64,000 bases of DNA from Cellulomonas sp. APG4 (GTDB lineage Bacteria; Actinomycetota; Actinomycetes; Actinomycetales; Cellulomonadaceae). Both the position numbers and the translations under genes were made by a program. The notes below the pieces were generated by a model. The model was not told the origin of the DNA. It worked only from the letters and a program-made list of their open reading frames with translations, and did no database searches. Positions within the stretch are counted from its first letter, which is position 1, and the number at the start of each line of letters is the position of its first letter. This document shows positions 32,889-42,736 of the stretch, in pieces. Location of the stretch: positions 186,001 to 250,000 of the forward strand of contig NZ_JAACYI010000002.1 in NCBI RefSeq assembly GCF_009996735.1. Direction: 5' to 3'.

Positions 32889-33341
32889 ATGGACGACGTC
32901 GAGCTGCTCCGCCACCGCGGCCTGCGGGTGACCGCTCCGCGGCGCGCCGTGCTCGCGACGATCGGCCGGCTCCCCCACGCGACCGCGGAGACGGTGCTCC
33001 GCGCCGTACGCGAGGACCTGCCGACCGTCTCCGTCCAGGCGGTCTACGACGTCCTGCACGCGCTGACCGACGCAGGACTGCTGCGGCGCATCGAGCCGGC
33101 CGGCCACCCCGCCCGCTACGAACGACGCGTGGCGGACAACCACCACCACGTGGTGTGCCGGGGCTGCGGTGCCGTCGACGACGTGGACTGCGCCGTGGGA
33201 CACGCCCCGTGCCTCACCCCCTCGTCCACCTCGGGCTTCACCGTCGACAGCGCCGAGGTCACCTACTGGGGCACCTGCCCCGCATGCGCCGGGGGCACCA
33301 CCCCGGCCCCCGTGCACGACGTCGTCGCCCCTGCGCACTGA
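32889..33341 (+). CDS. furA: Fur-family regulator, FurA/CatR (PerR-like) type
   Basis: 150 residues. Winged helix with recognition region [22 protein letters not shown], then the metal site [18 protein letters not shown] (His triplet plus CxxC) and a second CxxC near the C-terminus (TCPACAG), which would hold structural zinc. Adjacent catalase points to a peroxide sensor like CatR or mycobacterial FurA, which oxidise and release DNA. ATG 32889 is preferred; an in-frame ATG at 32839 would place the operator inside the coding region. The catalase gene follows after 64 bases. Confidence 0.9.
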   Translation: MDDVELLRHRGLRVTAPRRAVLATIGRLPHATAETVLRAVREDLPTVSVQAVYDVLHALTDAGLLRRIEPAGHPARYERRVADNHHHVVCRGCGAVDDVDCAVGHAPCLTPSSTSGFTVDSAEVTYWGTCPACAGGTTPAPVHDVVAPAH

Positions 33342-33405
33342 CCGCGCACCCGCTCGTCCGACGGCCGCGACCGCGGGACCGTCGCACCCACCAGGAAGGA
33401 ACGCC

Positions 33406-34911
33406 GTGACCCACCCGTACACGACCACCAACGCCGGGGCCCCCGTCGCCTCGGACGGGCACTCCCAGAGCGTCGGGGCCGACGGCCCGATCGTCCTGCA
33501 CGACCACTACCTGGTCGAGAAGCTCGCGCAGTTCAACCGCGAGCGCGTGCCCGAGCGTGTGGTGCACGCCAAGGGTGGCGGCGCGTTCGGCACCTTCACG
33601 ACGACCGAGGACGTCAGCCGCTACACGCGTGCCGCACTCTTCCAGCCCGGGGCCACGACCTCGATGCTCGCGCGGTTCTCGACCGTGGCCGGAGAACTCG
33701 GCTCCCCCGACACGTGGCGCGACCCGCGAGGATTCGCCCTGAAGTTCTACACCAGCGAGGGCAACTACGACCTCGTCGGGAACAACACACCCGTCTTCTT
33801 CATCCGTGACGGCATCAAGTTCCCCGACTTCATCCGTTCCCAGAAGCGGCTCCCCGGCTCCCACCTGCGTGACAACGACATGCAGTGGGACTTCTGGAGC
33901 CTGCAGCCCGAGTCCGCCCACCAGGTGACCTGGCTCATGGGCGACCGTGGCATCCCCGCGTCGTGGCGCCACATGGACGGTTTCGGCTCGCACACCTACC
34001 AGTGGATCAACGCCGACGGCGAGCGCTTCTGGGTGAAGTACCACTTCAAGACCGACCAGGGCATCAAGAACCTGTCGAACGAGGAGGCCGCGCAGCTCGC
34101 CGGCTCCGACGCCGACATCCACATCCGTGACCTGTACGAGGCGATCGAGGCCGGGGACCACCCGAGCTGGACGCTGTACGTCCAGGTGATGCCCTACGCC
34201 GACGCGGCGACCTACCGCTTCAACCCGTTCGACCTCACGAAGGTGTGGCCGCACACGGACTACCCGCTGCTCAAGGTCGGGACGATGCAGCTCAACCGCA
34301 ACCCCGAGAACTACTTCGCCCAGATCGAGCAGGCCACGTTCGCGCCGAGCAACTTCGTACCCGGGATCTCGACGAGCCCCGACAAGATGCTCCTCGCCCG
34401 GATCTTCAGCTACGCCGACGCCCACCGCTACCGCGTGGGCACGAACCACGCGCAGCTGCCCGTCAACTACCCCCACGGGGCCGAGCAGGTGCACACCTAC
34501 TCCAAGGACGGCGCCGCCCGGTACACCTTCAACGCACCGGAGGTCCCCGTCTACGCGCCGAACTCCCGCGGCGGGGCGCACGCCGACCCGCAGCGTGCCG
34601 CGGAGTCGCCCGGCTGGGAGGCCGACGGTGAGCTGGTGCGCGCGTCGGCGACGCTGCACGCCGAGGACGACGACTTCGGGCAGGCGGGCACGCTGTACCG
34701 CGAGGTGTTCGACGACGCCGCACGCGCCCGGTTCCTCGACACGATCACCGGTCACGTGGGCGGCGTGAAGGACGCCGGCATCCGCGACCGGGCCATCGCC
34801 TACTGGACGCAGGTCGACAGCGACCTCGGTGCACGCCTGCGGGAGAACCTCGCCGGCACGGCGCCACTCGAGACCGGGCAGCCCGCGACAGCCACGCTGC
34901 CCACGCGCTGA
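33406..34911 (+). CDS. katA: Catalase, small-subunit haem type
   Basis: 501 residues. Dismutates hydrogen peroxide. Catalytic His54 in [12 protein letters not shown], the distal Asn in [10 protein letters not shown] (126/127), and the haem-ligand Tyr336 in [14 protein letters not shown] are all present. Length and sequence fit clade 3 (about 480-510 residues, NADPH-binding type). GTG 33406 has AGGAAGGA five bases upstream. Downstream of furA, so probably induced when the regulator is oxidised; a strong terminator follows. Confidence 0.96.
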   Translation: MTHPYTTTNAGAPVASDGHSQSVGADGPIVLHDHYLVEKLAQFNRERVPERVVHAKGGGAFGTFTTTEDVSRYTRAALFQPGATTSMLARFSTVAGELGSPDTWRDPRGFALKFYTSEGNYDLVGNNTPVFFIRDGIKFPDFIRSQKRLPGSHLRDNDMQWDFWSLQPESAHQVTWLMGDRGIPASWRHMDGFGSHTYQWINADGERFWVKYHFKTDQGIKNLSNEEAAQLAGSDADIHIRDLYEAIEAGDHPSWTLYVQVMPYADAATYRFNPFDLTKVWPHTDYPLLKVGTMQLNRNPENYFAQIEQATFAPSNFVPGISTSPDKMLLARIFSYADAHRYRVGTNHAQLPVNYPHGAEQVHTYSKDGAARYTFNAPEVPVYAPNSRGGAHADPQRAAESPGWEADGELVRASATLHAEDDDFGQAGTLYREVFDDAARARFLDTITGHVGGVKDAGIRDRAIAYWTQVDSDLGARLRENLAGTAPLETGQPATATLPTR

Positions 34912-34917
34912 GCACAC

Positions 34918-34952
34918 GTGGTGGGGGCGCGCGTCAGGCGCGCCCCCACCAC
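34918..34952 (+). terminator. Terminator hairpin after katA
   Basis: Perfect 15-bp stem (34918-34932 with 34938-34952), 5-base loop, six bases after the katA stop. No U-tract. It ends the furA-katA unit and lies just before the DUF1844 gene. Confidence 0.8.
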
Positions 34953-34970
34953 GGTGAGAGGATCGGGGCC

Positions 34971-35321
34971 ATGAGCGACATCCCGAGCAGCCCGACCCGC
35001 GACATCGCCGAGGTCCCGGCCGTCGAGGTCATCACGACCGCTGCCGTGCACCTGATGAGTGCCGCCGCGGTCAAGTGCGGCCTGGGGCCGGACGAAGACG
35101 GTCGCAGCGGTGCCGAGCTCATGGACCTCGACGAGGCGCGCAAGCTCATCACGGCCCTCGCGGGCCTCGTGACCTCTGCCGCGCCGGACATCGGCAACCA
35201 GCACGCCCGCTCGCTGCGCGACGGCCTCCGCTCGCTCCAGCTCGCGTTCCGTGAGGCCTCGCCGTACCCCGACCCCCCTGGCGAAGGCCCTGGTGAGGCC
35301 CTCACCGGCCCCGTGTCCTGA
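34971..35321 (+). CDS. DUF1844 family protein
   Basis: 116 residues. Core VEVITTAAVHLMSAAAVKCG and LDEARKLITALAGLVTSAAPDI match the short helical DUF1844 family, usually found near infC and rplT in Actinobacteria, as here across the furA-katA unit. Function unknown. The C-terminus is a Pro/Gly-rich tail. GAGAGGAT sits seven bases before the ATG and could be either a Shine-Dalgarno or part of a -10 for a leaderless message. Confidence 0.85.
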   Translation: MSDIPSSPTRDIAEVPAVEVITTAAVHLMSAAAVKCGLGPDEDGRSGAELMDLDEARKLITALAGLVTSAAPDIGNQHARSLRDGLRSLQLAFREASPYPDPPGEGPGEALTGPVS

Positions 35322-35362
35322 GCGGCCGTCACCCCGGTGGTGACTTTCCCTATCCTGGGAGC

Positions 35363-36301
35363 ATGACCGAGCCCTCGGACCGTGCGCGGACGGCCTCGAA
35401 CACCGCCGGCGAGCCGCACGAGCGGCTCGGCGCGACGGCGTCGCTCGACGTCCAGGAGAGCACCGTCCCCCGCGCGGACGACGGTGACTCGGACGGTCGT
35501 GCCTCGCAGGGCGCCGGGTCGGCACCGCAGGACACGTCGTCGGTGGACGAGGACACGGCCCCCGCGTCCGAGGCGTCGGCGACCCACGAGAGCGCTCCCG
35601 CGGCACCGCATCCCGTCGAGGAGGACGCTGCGTCAGCACCCAGCGTTGCCGGCGCGGACGACGACGTGCCGTGCCCCGGAGCTGCCGGCGACGACTCTGC
35701 AGGGCCGGGGTCCCGGCCGTCGGCCGGCCACCACCGCCAGCGCGCCCACCACGACGCGAGGGAGCGCAGGCGACGGCGACGGCTCACCGTCGCGGTCGTC
35801 ACGCTCGCCGTGCTGGTCGCCCTGGCCGGCACGGGTATCGCCTACCTCTGGCGCACGAGTGATGCCTGGGAGGGGCGCGCCGAGGCCTACCGGGGCGAGG
35901 CCGCCGAGCTCGGCACCGAGCTGGCGACCACCCGGGCGGAGCTCGAGGGTGCCCGGTCCGAGCTCGCGGCCGTCCGGGACCAGCTCTCGACCGCCAACAC
36001 ACGCATCGCGGAGCTCGCCAACGAGAAGGCACAGGTGGGCGACGACCGCGAGGCGCAGCGGCAGCTCGCGGACTACCAGGAACGCGTGACCGAGGCCGCA
36101 GGCGACGTCGCGCTGGCGCTCGACCAGTGCGTGCAGGGCCAGCAGCAGCTGATCACGTACCTGCGGGCCCAGGCGGATGCTCCGCCGGACCAGAAGCCGT
36201 ACGACGAGGCCGCCCTCACCCAGTACGCGACCGACGTCGACACGCTGTGCCAGGCCGCGACCGAGGCCAACGCGACCCTGCAGACCGAGCTCGAGCGATG
36301 A
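35363..36301 (+). CDS. Single-pass membrane protein with disordered N-terminus and external coiled coil
   Basis: 312 residues; family not recognised. Residues 1 to about 125 are acidic, Ser/Ala/Asp-rich and disordered; a basic stop (HDARERRRRRR) precedes one membrane helix (LTVAVVTLAVLVALAGTGIAY, split here across about 139-159); then a coiled coil of about 70 residues (heptad-like ELATTRAELEGARSELAAV) and a helical end with two cysteines (LDQC and DTLC) that could form a disulfide outside the cell. TATCCT ends six bases before the ATG, suggesting a leaderless mRNA. The stop overlaps the protease start (ATGA), so the two proteins are probably made together. Confidence 0.75.
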   Translation: MTEPSDRARTASNTAGEPHERLGATASLDVQESTVPRADDGDSDGRASQGAGSAPQDTSSVDEDTAPASEASATHESAPAAPHPVEEDAASAPSVAGADDDVPCPGAAGDDSAGPGSRPSAGHHRQRAHHDARERRRRRRLTVAVVTLAVLVALAGTGIAYLWRTSDAWEGRAEAYRGEAAELGTELATTRAELEGARSELAAVRDQLSTANTRIAELANEKAQVGDDREAQRQLADYQERVTEAAGDVALALDQCVQGQQQLITYLRAQADAPPDQKPYDEAALTQYATDVDTLCQAATEANATLQTELER

Positions 36302-37041
36302 CCCGTCACCTGCGCGCACCGCTCGCCGCTGCCGGTCTCGGCCTGGTCCTCGCGGGCTGCGGCGTCGTCGAGGACGTCCCCCGGATGCCCCCGCCCGCGC
36401 AGACGGACTTCGTGCCGAGCGAGGCACCGGCGGTGGAACCGAACGGCCGGGACAGCCTCTCCCCCGACGGCTTCGACGCGGTTCAACGGATGGCCGTCCG
36501 CATCCGCAACGTCGGGTGCAGCTCGCTGTCGACCGGATCGGGTTTCGCGATCGACGCGACGACGCTGATCACGAACAAGCACGTCGTCGCGGACTCCGCG
36601 GACCTACAGGTCTCGACCTACGACGGGCGCGACATCGACGTGACCGCGGCCGAGACCGCTGACCTCGCCGACCTCGCCGTGGTGCGGACGGCCGAGGAGC
36701 TCCCGTCCTCGCCGCGCCTCGCGGAGGCCGACCCTGCGCGCGGGGACGTGGTCACCGTGGTCGGCTACCCCCAGGGCGGCCTGCTGACGGTGACCGACGG
36801 CCAGGTGATCGGCGCCACGACCGACCCGCTGAACGAGAACCTCGGTCAGGTGCTCGTGACCGACGCCCCCGTCGAGCCGGGCAGCTCCGGCTCGGCGGTC
36901 CTCAACGCCGCGGGCGAGGTGGTGGGCGTCGTCTACGCCAAGAGCGCGGCCGGGCAGAGCTTCATCGTCCCGGTGAGCACGCTGGTCGACCTGCTGGCCG
37001 ACGACGAGGCGTTCGTGCCCGCGCCCGGGTGCGACGGGTGA
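36298..37041 (+). CDS. Trypsin-like serine protease, probable lipoprotein
   Basis: 247 residues. Signal peptide with lipobox LAGC (Cys21), so likely anchored outside the membrane. The S1 fold follows with His95 in TNKHVVAD, Asp125 in DLADLAVV and Ser197 in the GSSGSA loop, matching the HtrA/trypsin triad. No PDZ domain: it stops after the protease core. Two cysteines apart from the lipobox (74 and near the C-terminus) may pair. Coupled to the upstream membrane coiled-coil protein, which could be its partner or regulator; this is inference. Confidence 0.87.
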   Translation: MTRHLRAPLAAAGLGLVLAGCGVVEDVPRMPPPAQTDFVPSEAPAVEPNGRDSLSPDGFDAVQRMAVRIRNVGCSSLSTGSGFAIDATTLITNKHVVADSADLQVSTYDGRDIDVTAAETADLADLAVVRTAEELPSSPRLAEADPARGDVVTVVGYPQGGLLTVTDGQVIGATTDPLNENLGQVLVTDAPVEPGSSGSAVLNAAGEVVGVVYAKSAAGQSFIVPVSTLVDLLADDEAFVPAPGCDG

Positions 37042-37067
37042 GGAACCACGACCACGAGGAGCCTGCG

Positions 37068-37472
37068 ATGAGCGAGACGAACGGCACGAGCCGCGCGACC
37101 CCCCAGGGCCGCGGCAGCGACGCCCTGCGGACCGCGTCCGACCTGCTGACGGTGCGCCGGGCGTTCGGGGAACCGATCACGGAGGGCTCCGTGACCCTCG
37201 TCCCCGTGGCTCGGGTCACCGGGGGCTCGGGCGCCGGGTGGGGCACGGGCACGATCGGCGAGGCCGACCGCGGTGAGGGGGCCGGCGAGGGCGGCGGCGG
37301 AGGTTACGGAGTACACGTGCGACCGCTGGGCGCCTACGTCGTCGACGGGGCCCGGGTCACGTGGCAGCCCGCGCTCGACCTCGGTCGCGTGATCCTGGGC
37401 GGGCAGGTCGTGGGCGCCGTCGCGCTCGTCGCGTTCGCGTGGGCGTGGCGCGTGCGCCGTCGGACGCGCTGA
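37068..37472 (+). CDS. GerW/YtfJ-like protein with C-terminal membrane segment
   Basis: 134 residues. The core RRAFGEPITEGSVTLVPVARV, glycine-rich EGGGGGYGVHVRPLGAYVV and DGARVTWQPALDL resemble the YtfJ/GerW family known from Bacillus spore germination; relatives occur widely in non-sporulating Actinobacteria, where the role is unknown. One hydrophobic segment (about 107-127) ends in a basic tail. ATG 37068 has GAGGAG six bases upstream. It follows the protease gene by 26 bases and ends the plus-strand unit. Confidence 0.75.
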   Translation: MSETNGTSRATPQGRGSDALRTASDLLTVRRAFGEPITEGSVTLVPVARVTGGSGAGWGTGTIGEADRGEGAGEGGGGGYGVHVRPLGAYVVDGARVTWQPALDLGRVILGGQVVGAVALVAFAWAWRVRRRTR

Positions 37473-37508
37473 CCGCGCTTCCCGGCGGCCGCCTCCGGCC
37501 CCCGGCGT

Positions 37509-38234
37509 TCAGGGCCGTGCGGTGGCGGTGACGACACGCACCTCGAGTGTGTCGACCTGTGCGGCCAGCTCCGCTTCCGCGAGCCGTTCGCCGACCCGTG
37601 CGAGCACCGCGTCGAGGCGTGCGCGGTCGAGGCCCGGCCGCAGGGCCAGCACCACGGCGACCTCGGCACGCCTGCCCGGCTCGAGATGGGCGCGACGCAC
37701 CTCCTCGACATCGGCGAGGGCCGTCGCCACGACGTCGCTGAGCTCCCTGCGGACGCCGCCGTCGACCACCGCAGGGGTCCATGGTCGTCCCGAGGCCAGC
37801 GCCCGGAGCGCCGGGTGCGGCACCACCACGGCCGGCCCTGCGGGGTCGACGACGAGGACCTCCCAGCCCTCCTGCAGCGCCGACGCGGCCGCACGCGGGC
37901 CCTCCGCGGGCACCGGCCGCGCACCGCGATGCCAGGCGGCCATCGCCGCGACGTCCGAGAAGACGGGCAGGGCCGTACGGCCGTCGGGCGTCCGCAGGGC
38001 GACGACACCGGTCGAGGCAGTCCGGTCGACCGCGAGGCCCTCGGCGCCCTTCTCCACCACCTCGGCCTCGGCGAGGACGGGGACCAGGACGCGCGCCTCC
38101 GCGAGCGCCGCGACCACGTCGACGACCCGGGCGCCGTCGGCCGCCGCGCGTGCGAGCGCACGGACGAGGGCCGGGGCGGCGCGACCGTCGTCGTCCGCGA
38201 ACCCCGACGTGGGTGGCAGGGCACGACCGCTCAC
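37509..38234 (-). CDS. SseB-like family protein
   Basis: 241 residues. Two SseB-type alpha/beta repeats are visible: [20 protein letters not shown] in the first half, [20 protein letters not shown] around the junction and an enhanced-serine-sensitivity-like C-terminal part with repeated [13 protein letters not shown]. Function is unknown; the family is common beside hisA in Actinobacteria. Start GTG 38234 overlaps the hisA stop (GTGA), so it belongs to the his unit. It converges with the GerW-like gene across 36 bases. Confidence 0.78.
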   Translation of the reverse strand: MSGRALPPTSGFADDDGRAAPALVRALARAAADGARVVDVVAALAEARVLVPVLAEAEVVEKGAEGLAVDRTASTGVVALRTPDGRTALPVFSDVAAMAAWHRGARPVPAEGPRAAASALQEGWEVLVVDPAGPAVVVPHPALRALASGRPWTPAVVDGGVRRELSDVVATALADVEEVRRAHLEPGRRAEVAVVLALRPGLDRARLDAVLARVGERLAEAELAAQVDTLEVRVVTATARP

Positions 38235-38965
38235 GGCCGGCCGGCCACCTCGAGCGCCTGCGGCAGCGTGAAGGCGCCGGCGTACAGGGCCTTCCCGACG
38301 ATCGCGCCCTCGACCCCTTCGCCGACCAGCTCGCGCAGCGCGGCGAGGTCCTCGAGGCTCGAGATCCCGCCCGAGGCCACGACCGGTGCGTGGGTCCGGC
38401 GGCACACCTCGCGCAGCAGGTCGACGTTGGGCCCACGCAGCGTGCCGTCCTTGGTCACGTCGGTGACGACGTACCGTGCGCACCCCGCGGCGTCGAGACG
38501 CTCGAGCACCTCCCAGAGGTCGCCGCCGTCCCGGGTCCACCCGCGTGCCGCGAGGGTCGTGCCGCGCACGTCGAGCCCGACGGCGATCCGCTCGCCGTGC
38601 TCCGCGATCGCGCGGGCCGTCCACTGCGGGTCCTCGAGAGCGGCGGTACCCAGGTTGACGCGTGCGCACCCTGTCGCGAGCGCACGCTCGAGCGACGCGT
38701 CGTCCCGGATGCCGCCCGACATCTCGACCTTGACGTCGACGGCCGCGACGACCCGCGCGAGCAGGTCCGCGTTCGTCCCACGGTCGAACGCCGCGTCGAG
38801 GTCGACCAGGTGGATCCACTCCGCGCCGCCCGCCTGCCAGTCGAGGGCGGCCGTGAGGGGGTCTCCGTAGGACGTCTCCGACCCTGCCTCTCCCTGGACG
38901 AGTCGGACGGCCTGACCGTCGGCGACGTCGACGGCGGGCAGGAGCTCGAGGCGAGCAGCAGACAT
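38231..38965 (-). CDS. hisA: Phosphoribosyl isomerase (HisA, probably bifunctional PriA)
   Basis: 244 residues. TIM barrel with duplicated half-barrel motifs: [19 protein letters not shown] at the start and the second half with [16 protein letters not shown]. Acts in histidine synthesis; in Actinobacteria PriA also does the TrpF step of tryptophan synthesis, and this protein has the PriA-like N-terminus. No trpF lies in the window, so dual use is possible but unproven. Start ATG 38965 overlaps the hisH stop by one base (TGATG). Confidence 0.94.
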   Translation of the reverse strand: MSAARLELLPAVDVADGQAVRLVQGEAGSETSYGDPLTAALDWQAGGAEWIHLVDLDAAFDRGTNADLLARVVAAVDVKVEMSGGIRDDASLERALATGCARVNLGTAALEDPQWTARAIAEHGERIAVGLDVRGTTLAARGWTRDGGDLWEVLERLDAAGCARYVVTDVTKDGTLRGPNVDLLREVCRRTHAPVVASGGISSLEDLAALRELVGEGVEGAIVGKALYAGAFTLPQALEVAGRP

Positions 38966-39606
38966 CAGAGTCCCTTCAGGGTCGCGACCCAGTTGGCGAG
39001 GAGCTGCGCTCCGGCGTCCCCCGACTTCTCGGGGTGGAACTGCGTGGCCGCGAGCGGGCCGTTCTCGACGGCCGCGACGAAGCGGCCACCGTGATCCGCC
39101 CAGGTCACCTGGGGCGGGGTGAAGCGTCCTCCGCCGAGCTGCGCGAAGGAGCGCGCGGCGTAGGAGTGCACGAAGTAGAAGTGCGCGCCGTCGAGGCCGT
39201 CGAAGAGCACCGAGCCCTCGGCAGGCTCGACGGTCGACCAGCCCATGTGCGGCACGACGGGGGCTGCCAGGCGGTCGACGACCCCCGGCCACTCGCCGAG
39301 CCCCTCGGTCCGCTGCCCGTGCTCCTCACCCGTCTCGAACATCACCTGCATCCCGACACAGATGCCCAGCACAGGACGACCCCCGGCCAGGCGACGGTCG
39401 ATGATCTGGTCACCGCGCACGGCGCGCAGCCCGGCCATGACGGCGGCGAACGCCCCGACCCCCGGCACCACGAGACCGTCGGCGGCCGCCGCCCGGTCGG
39501 CGTCGGCCGTGAGCTCGACCGTCGCGCCCACGCGTTCGAGGGCACGCACCGCGGAGCGCACGTTGCCGAAGCCGTAGTCGAGCACGACGACGTCTGGGGA
39601 GGTCAC
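38965..39606 (-). CDS. hisH: Imidazole glycerol phosphate synthase, glutaminase subunit
   Basis: 213 residues. Class I glutamine amidotransferase supplying ammonia to HisF. Nucleophile Cys in [11 protein letters not shown], and the His-Glu pair near the C-terminus (TQFHPEKSG). Start GTG 39606 is preceded by TAGACT ending exactly six bases before it (39613-39618), so an internal leaderless transcript for hisH-hisA-sseB is likely. HisF itself is not in the window. Confidence 0.95.
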   Translation of the reverse strand: MTSPDVVVLDYGFGNVRSAVRALERVGATVELTADADRAAAADGLVVPGVGAFAAVMAGLRAVRGDQIIDRRLAGGRPVLGICVGMQVMFETGEEHGQRTEGLGEWPGVVDRLAAPVVPHMGWSTVEPAEGSVLFDGLDGAHFYFVHSYAARSFAQLGGGRFTPPQVTWADHGGRFVAAVENGPLAATQFHPEKSGDAGAQLLANWVATLKGL

Positions 39607-39612
39607 CGCACG

Positions 39613-39618
39613 AGTCTA
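39613..39618 (-). promoter_or_regulatory. Candidate internal -10 for a leaderless hisH transcript
   Basis: TAGACT, six bases before the hisH GTG. No Shine-Dalgarno is visible before hisH, which fits a leaderless mRNA. The same hexamer and spacing occur before hisD. Confidence 0.45.
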
Positions 39619-39665
39619 GACGCGGGGCGTCGGACGCTCTCCGACGTCCGGATGCTGCACACGCG

Positions 39666-40145
39666 TCAGCCGCGTCGGCCCCGCCCGACCTTGGCCGCGG
39701 CCGCAAGCACACGCATGGCACGCCAGCGCGACATGCCCACCGAGCTCACCGCTCCCGCGATCTCGCCGACCTGGAGGCCGCCGAGCAGGAGGTGCTCGAT
39801 CTCGGGCGGGGCGCCGTCGAGCATGAGGGCCGCGGGGACCTCCTCGTCCTCGCGACCAGCGCTCCACCGGGTCGCGGTGAGCCTGCCCGCCCGCTGCACC
39901 AGCAGCACCACAGGGGTGTTCTGCAGCAGCTGCGAGATCACCTGGGCCGCCCGCTCGGGGTCGCCCGCCTCCGTCGAGCGGCAGACCGCCACCGCGCCGA
40001 TCTCCGTGGCTACCGCGTCTACCGGCACCTTGCTCAGGGCGCACGCGGCCGCGAGCCCCTCGGGCACCGCGACCTTCGTCAGGACGACGGCGACCGGGGC
40101 GAGCCCGGCCGGGACGTCGTCCGCGCCGGGAGCGTCGTCCGTCAC
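39666..40145 (-). CDS. Conserved protein of the his operon, unknown function
   Basis: 159 residues from GTG 40145, overlapping the hisB stop (GTGA). I do not recognise a named domain. The first 75 residues look like an alpha/beta unit ([20 protein letters not shown] and [17 protein letters not shown]), then a predicted strand with [13 protein letters not shown] and a helical C-terminus ending in a basic patch ([20 protein letters not shown]) that could bind nucleic acid. Frames of this kind between hisB and hisH are common in Actinobacteria, so a role tied to histidine synthesis or its control is plausible but undefined. Confidence 0.75.
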   Translation of the reverse strand: MTDDAPGADDVPAGLAPVAVVLTKVAVPEGLAAACALSKVPVDAVATEIGAVAVCRSTEAGDPERAAQVISQLLQNTPVVLLVQRAGRLTATRWSAGREDEEVPAALMLDGAPPEIEHLLLGGLQVGEIAGAVSSVGMSRWRAMRVLAAAAKVGRGRRG

Positions 40146-40774
40146 AGCGCGCCCTTGGTCGAGGGGATCCCCTCGACGCGCGGGTCGCGGGCCACGGCGG
40201 CGCGGAGCGCGCGGGCGAGCGCCTTGAACTGCGCCTCGACGACGTGGTGCGGGTCCCGGCCCGCGAGCACGCGCATGTGGATGCAGATGCCCGCGTGGTG
40301 GGCGATCGACTCGAGCACGTGGCGTGTGAGGGAGCCCGTGAAGTGCCCGCCGATCAGGTGGTACTCCTGGCCCGCAGGCTCGCCGTCGTGCACCAGGTAG
40401 GGCCGGCCGGAGACGTCGACGACCGCCTGGGCGAGCGCCTCGTCGAGCGGCACGAGCGCGTCGCCGAACCGCGCGATCCCGGCCTTGTCCCCCAAGGCCT
40501 CGCGCAGCGCCTCACCGAGCGCGATCGCGACGTCCTCGACCGTGTGGTGGACGTCGATCTCCACGTCACCCGTGGCACGCACGGTCAGGTCCACGAGGGC
40601 GTGCTTGCCGAGCGCCGTCAGCATGTGGTCGTAGAAGGGCACCGACGTCGAGATCTCGGTGCGCCCCGTGCCGTCGAGGTCGAGCTCGACGTGCACGTCG
40701 GACTCCGACGTGGTGCGCGACACCCGGCCCGTGCGGTGGGTGACCACCGTCTCGTCACCGCTGCGTCCTCTCAC
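40142..40774 (-). CDS. hisB: Imidazoleglycerol-phosphate dehydratase
   Basis: 210 residues. Manganese enzyme with duplicated HHTVED-type motifs: [14 protein letters not shown] (about 73-86) and [15 protein letters not shown] with [16 protein letters not shown]. Single-domain form without the phosphatase part found in enterobacteria. Start GTG 40774 overlaps the hisC stop (GTGA). A slightly long basic N-terminus (about 15 residues) precedes the core. Confidence 0.95.
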   Translation of the reverse strand: MRGRSGDETVVTHRTGRVSRTTSESDVHVELDLDGTGRTEISTSVPFYDHMLTALGKHALVDLTVRATGDVEIDVHHTVEDVAIALGEALREALGDKAGIARFGDALVPLDEALAQAVVDVSGRPYLVHDGEPAGQEYHLIGGHFTGSLTRHVLESIAHHAGICIHMRVLAGRDPHHVVEAQFKALARALRAAVARDPRVEGIPSTKGAL

Positions 40775-41871
40775 AGTGCCACCTCCTCGAGGGCGTCCTG
40801 GAACGCCGCCATCTCCGCCGGGGTGCCGATCGACACCCTCAGCCAGCCGTCCGGTCCCGTCTCGCGGATCAGCACGCCGCGGTCGAGCAGGCCCTGCCAC
40901 ACGGCGTGGCGGTCGGCGAACGTGCCGAAGAGCACGAAGTTCGCGTCGGTCTCCGCGACCCGCAGACCGCGTGACCGCAACCATTCCACGGTGCGGTCAC
41001 GCTCGGCACGCAACGCGCCGACCTGGGCCATCAGCTCATCCGCGTGGGCGAGCGCGGCACGCGCGACCGCCTGCGTCACCGCCGACAGGTGGTACGGCAG
41101 CCGGACCACCCGGAGCGCGTCGACCAGCGCCGGAGCCGCCGCGAGGTAGCCGAGCCGCGCACCGGCCAGCCCGAACGCCTTGGACATGGTCCGGCTCACC
41201 GCGAGGTGCGGATGGTCCGCCAGGAGCTCGAGCGCCGAGGGCACCCCCGCCCGGCGGAACTCGCCGTACGCCTCGTCGACCACGACGACGCAGCCGCCAG
41301 GTACCTGACGGGCAGCATCCAGCAGGGCACGCACCGTGGGGAGGTCGAGGGCGGTGCCCGTGGGGTTGTTCGGGCTCGCGAGCAGGACGACCGACGGTCG
41401 GTGCTCGGCGACCGCGGCGACGGCCTGCTCGACGTCGAGCGTGAAGTCCTCGGCGCGACGGCCGACCACCCAGCGCGTGGACGTGTCGCGCGCGTACTCG
41501 GGGTACATCGAGTACGTCGGCGCGAACGACAGCGCGGTACGGCCGGGTCCACCGAACGCCTGGAGCAGGTGGAGCATGACCTCGTTGGACCCGTTGGCCG
41601 CCCACACCTGCGCGGCCTCGACCGGCACGCCCGACTCACGCGTGAGGTAGTCGGCCAGGTCCGCGCGCAGCGCCGGGAAGTCCCGGTCCGGGTAGCGGTT
41701 GAGGCCGCCCGCGGCGCGGCGGACCGCCTCGGCGACGTCGTCCACGACGGTCGACGACGGCGGGTACGGGTTCTCGTTGACGTTGAGCAGCACCGGCACG
41801 TCGAGCTGGGGGGCCCCGTAGGGCTCGAGCCCGGCGAGCTCGGGGCGCACGGGAAGCGTCGGCTCGGTCAC
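40771..41871 (-). CDS. hisC: Histidinol-phosphate aminotransferase
   Basis: 366 residues. PLP aminotransferase of fold type [10 protein letters not shown] at the N-terminus, [17 protein letters not shown], and the PLP lysine in [17 protein letters not shown]. Start GTG 41871 gives the family N-terminus. In a usual actinobacterial operon hisD would lie directly upstream; here hisD is 4 kb away, so hisC must have its own promoter or depend on read-through from the YgjV-GNAT gene 93 bases upstream. Confidence 0.95.
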   Translation of the reverse strand: MTEPTLPVRPELAGLEPYGAPQLDVPVLLNVNENPYPPSSTVVDDVAEAVRRAAGGLNRYPDRDFPALRADLADYLTRESGVPVEAAQVWAANGSNEVMLHLLQAFGGPGRTALSFAPTYSMYPEYARDTSTRWVVGRRAEDFTLDVEQAVAAVAEHRPSVVLLASPNNPTGTALDLPTVRALLDAARQVPGGCVVVVDEAYGEFRRAGVPSALELLADHPHLAVSRTMSKAFGLAGARLGYLAAAPALVDALRVVRLPYHLSAVTQAVARAALAHADELMAQVGALRAERDRTVEWLRSRGLRVAETDANFVLFGTFADRHAVWQGLLDRGVLIRETGPDGWLRVSIGTPAEMAAFQDALEEVAL

Positions 41872-41964
41872 GCCGCGATCGTAGTCAGGGCACGAGGCCG
41901 ACGGGGGTGTCGTCCGCTCCTCGTCCCGCGGGTCCCGCACCACCCGAACGCGTCCGGCCCGGCG

Positions 41965-42597
41965 TCAGGCCCGGCCGAGCTCGAGCACGCGGTGGCCGCC
42001 CTGCTCGACGAAGCCGACGGTGCGCAGGTAGCGCTCGGAGGCCGCCATGCCCGGCGAGGCGACGACGCGCCGGGTCCCCAGCGCCGCGAACGGCCCGTCC
42101 GGCCGGAAGACGAACTCGCCGGGCGTGAAGTCGCGGTAGGCAGGGGTGACGTAGTCGAGCAGCACCTGCTGCTCGTCGGGAGCGGCCCCGGTGCGCGAGA
42201 GCACGACGCCGACCACCTCGTCCCCGAGGGTCACGACGAAGGCGTGCTCGGCCTCGTGCGTGACGTCCGCGGGCAGGCCCGGGTTGAACGAACGGATGTC
42301 CTCACCGTGGCGCTCGAGGAGGCGCCGCAGCAGCGGCTCGTGCACCCCGATCGGCACCGCGTCGTACACCCGGGCGTCGTGCCGCTCACGGAGGAGCTTG
42401 CGGATCACCCACAGGTTGATGCCCACGAGCACGACGTTCATGCCGACCATCGGCCAGACGCCCACGGCGGCGTTGTAGCCCACCAGGACGACGCACGCGA
42501 CGGCGTTGAGCACGCGGAAGCGCATGACGCGGGTCTGCAGCAGGGACAGCACGAGCAGGGCCGAACCGGCCCAGCCGATCACTTCGAGGACGGGCAC
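41965..42597 (-). CDS. YgjV-like membrane domain fused to a GNAT-like acetyltransferase domain
   Basis: 210 residues. The first half has two or three membrane segments (IGWAGSALLVLSLLQTRVMR, VLNAVACVVLVGYNAAVGVW, MVGMNVVLVGINLWVIRKLL), the pattern of YgjV proteins. After LRERHDARVYDAVPI a soluble domain of about 110 residues follows with EHAFVVTLGDEVVGVVLSR and the C-terminal ASERYLRTVGFVEQGG, which looks like the end of a GNAT fold. The acceptor is unknown. GGAGG sits six bases before GTG 42597. Not part of standard his operons. Confidence 0.72.
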   Translation of the reverse strand: MPVLEVIGWAGSALLVLSLLQTRVMRFRVLNAVACVVLVGYNAAVGVWPMVGMNVVLVGINLWVIRKLLRERHDARVYDAVPIGVHEPLLRRLLERHGEDIRSFNPGLPADVTHEAEHAFVVTLGDEVVGVVLSRTGAAPDEQQVLLDYVTPAYRDFTPGEFVFRPDGPFAALGTRRVVASPGMAASERYLRTVGFVEQGGHRVLELGRA

Positions 42598-42736
42598 CGA
42601 GAACCTCCGGGAACAGGCGCACGTGACGTGCGGCGGGGTGGCCGCGGGGATGGGCGGCCGGGGCCGGAGGTCGTCGGGTCGACGCACTCCGGAGCACTCG
42701 GACCGCGCGAGGCAGCAGGAGGTCCCACGCCCCGCG

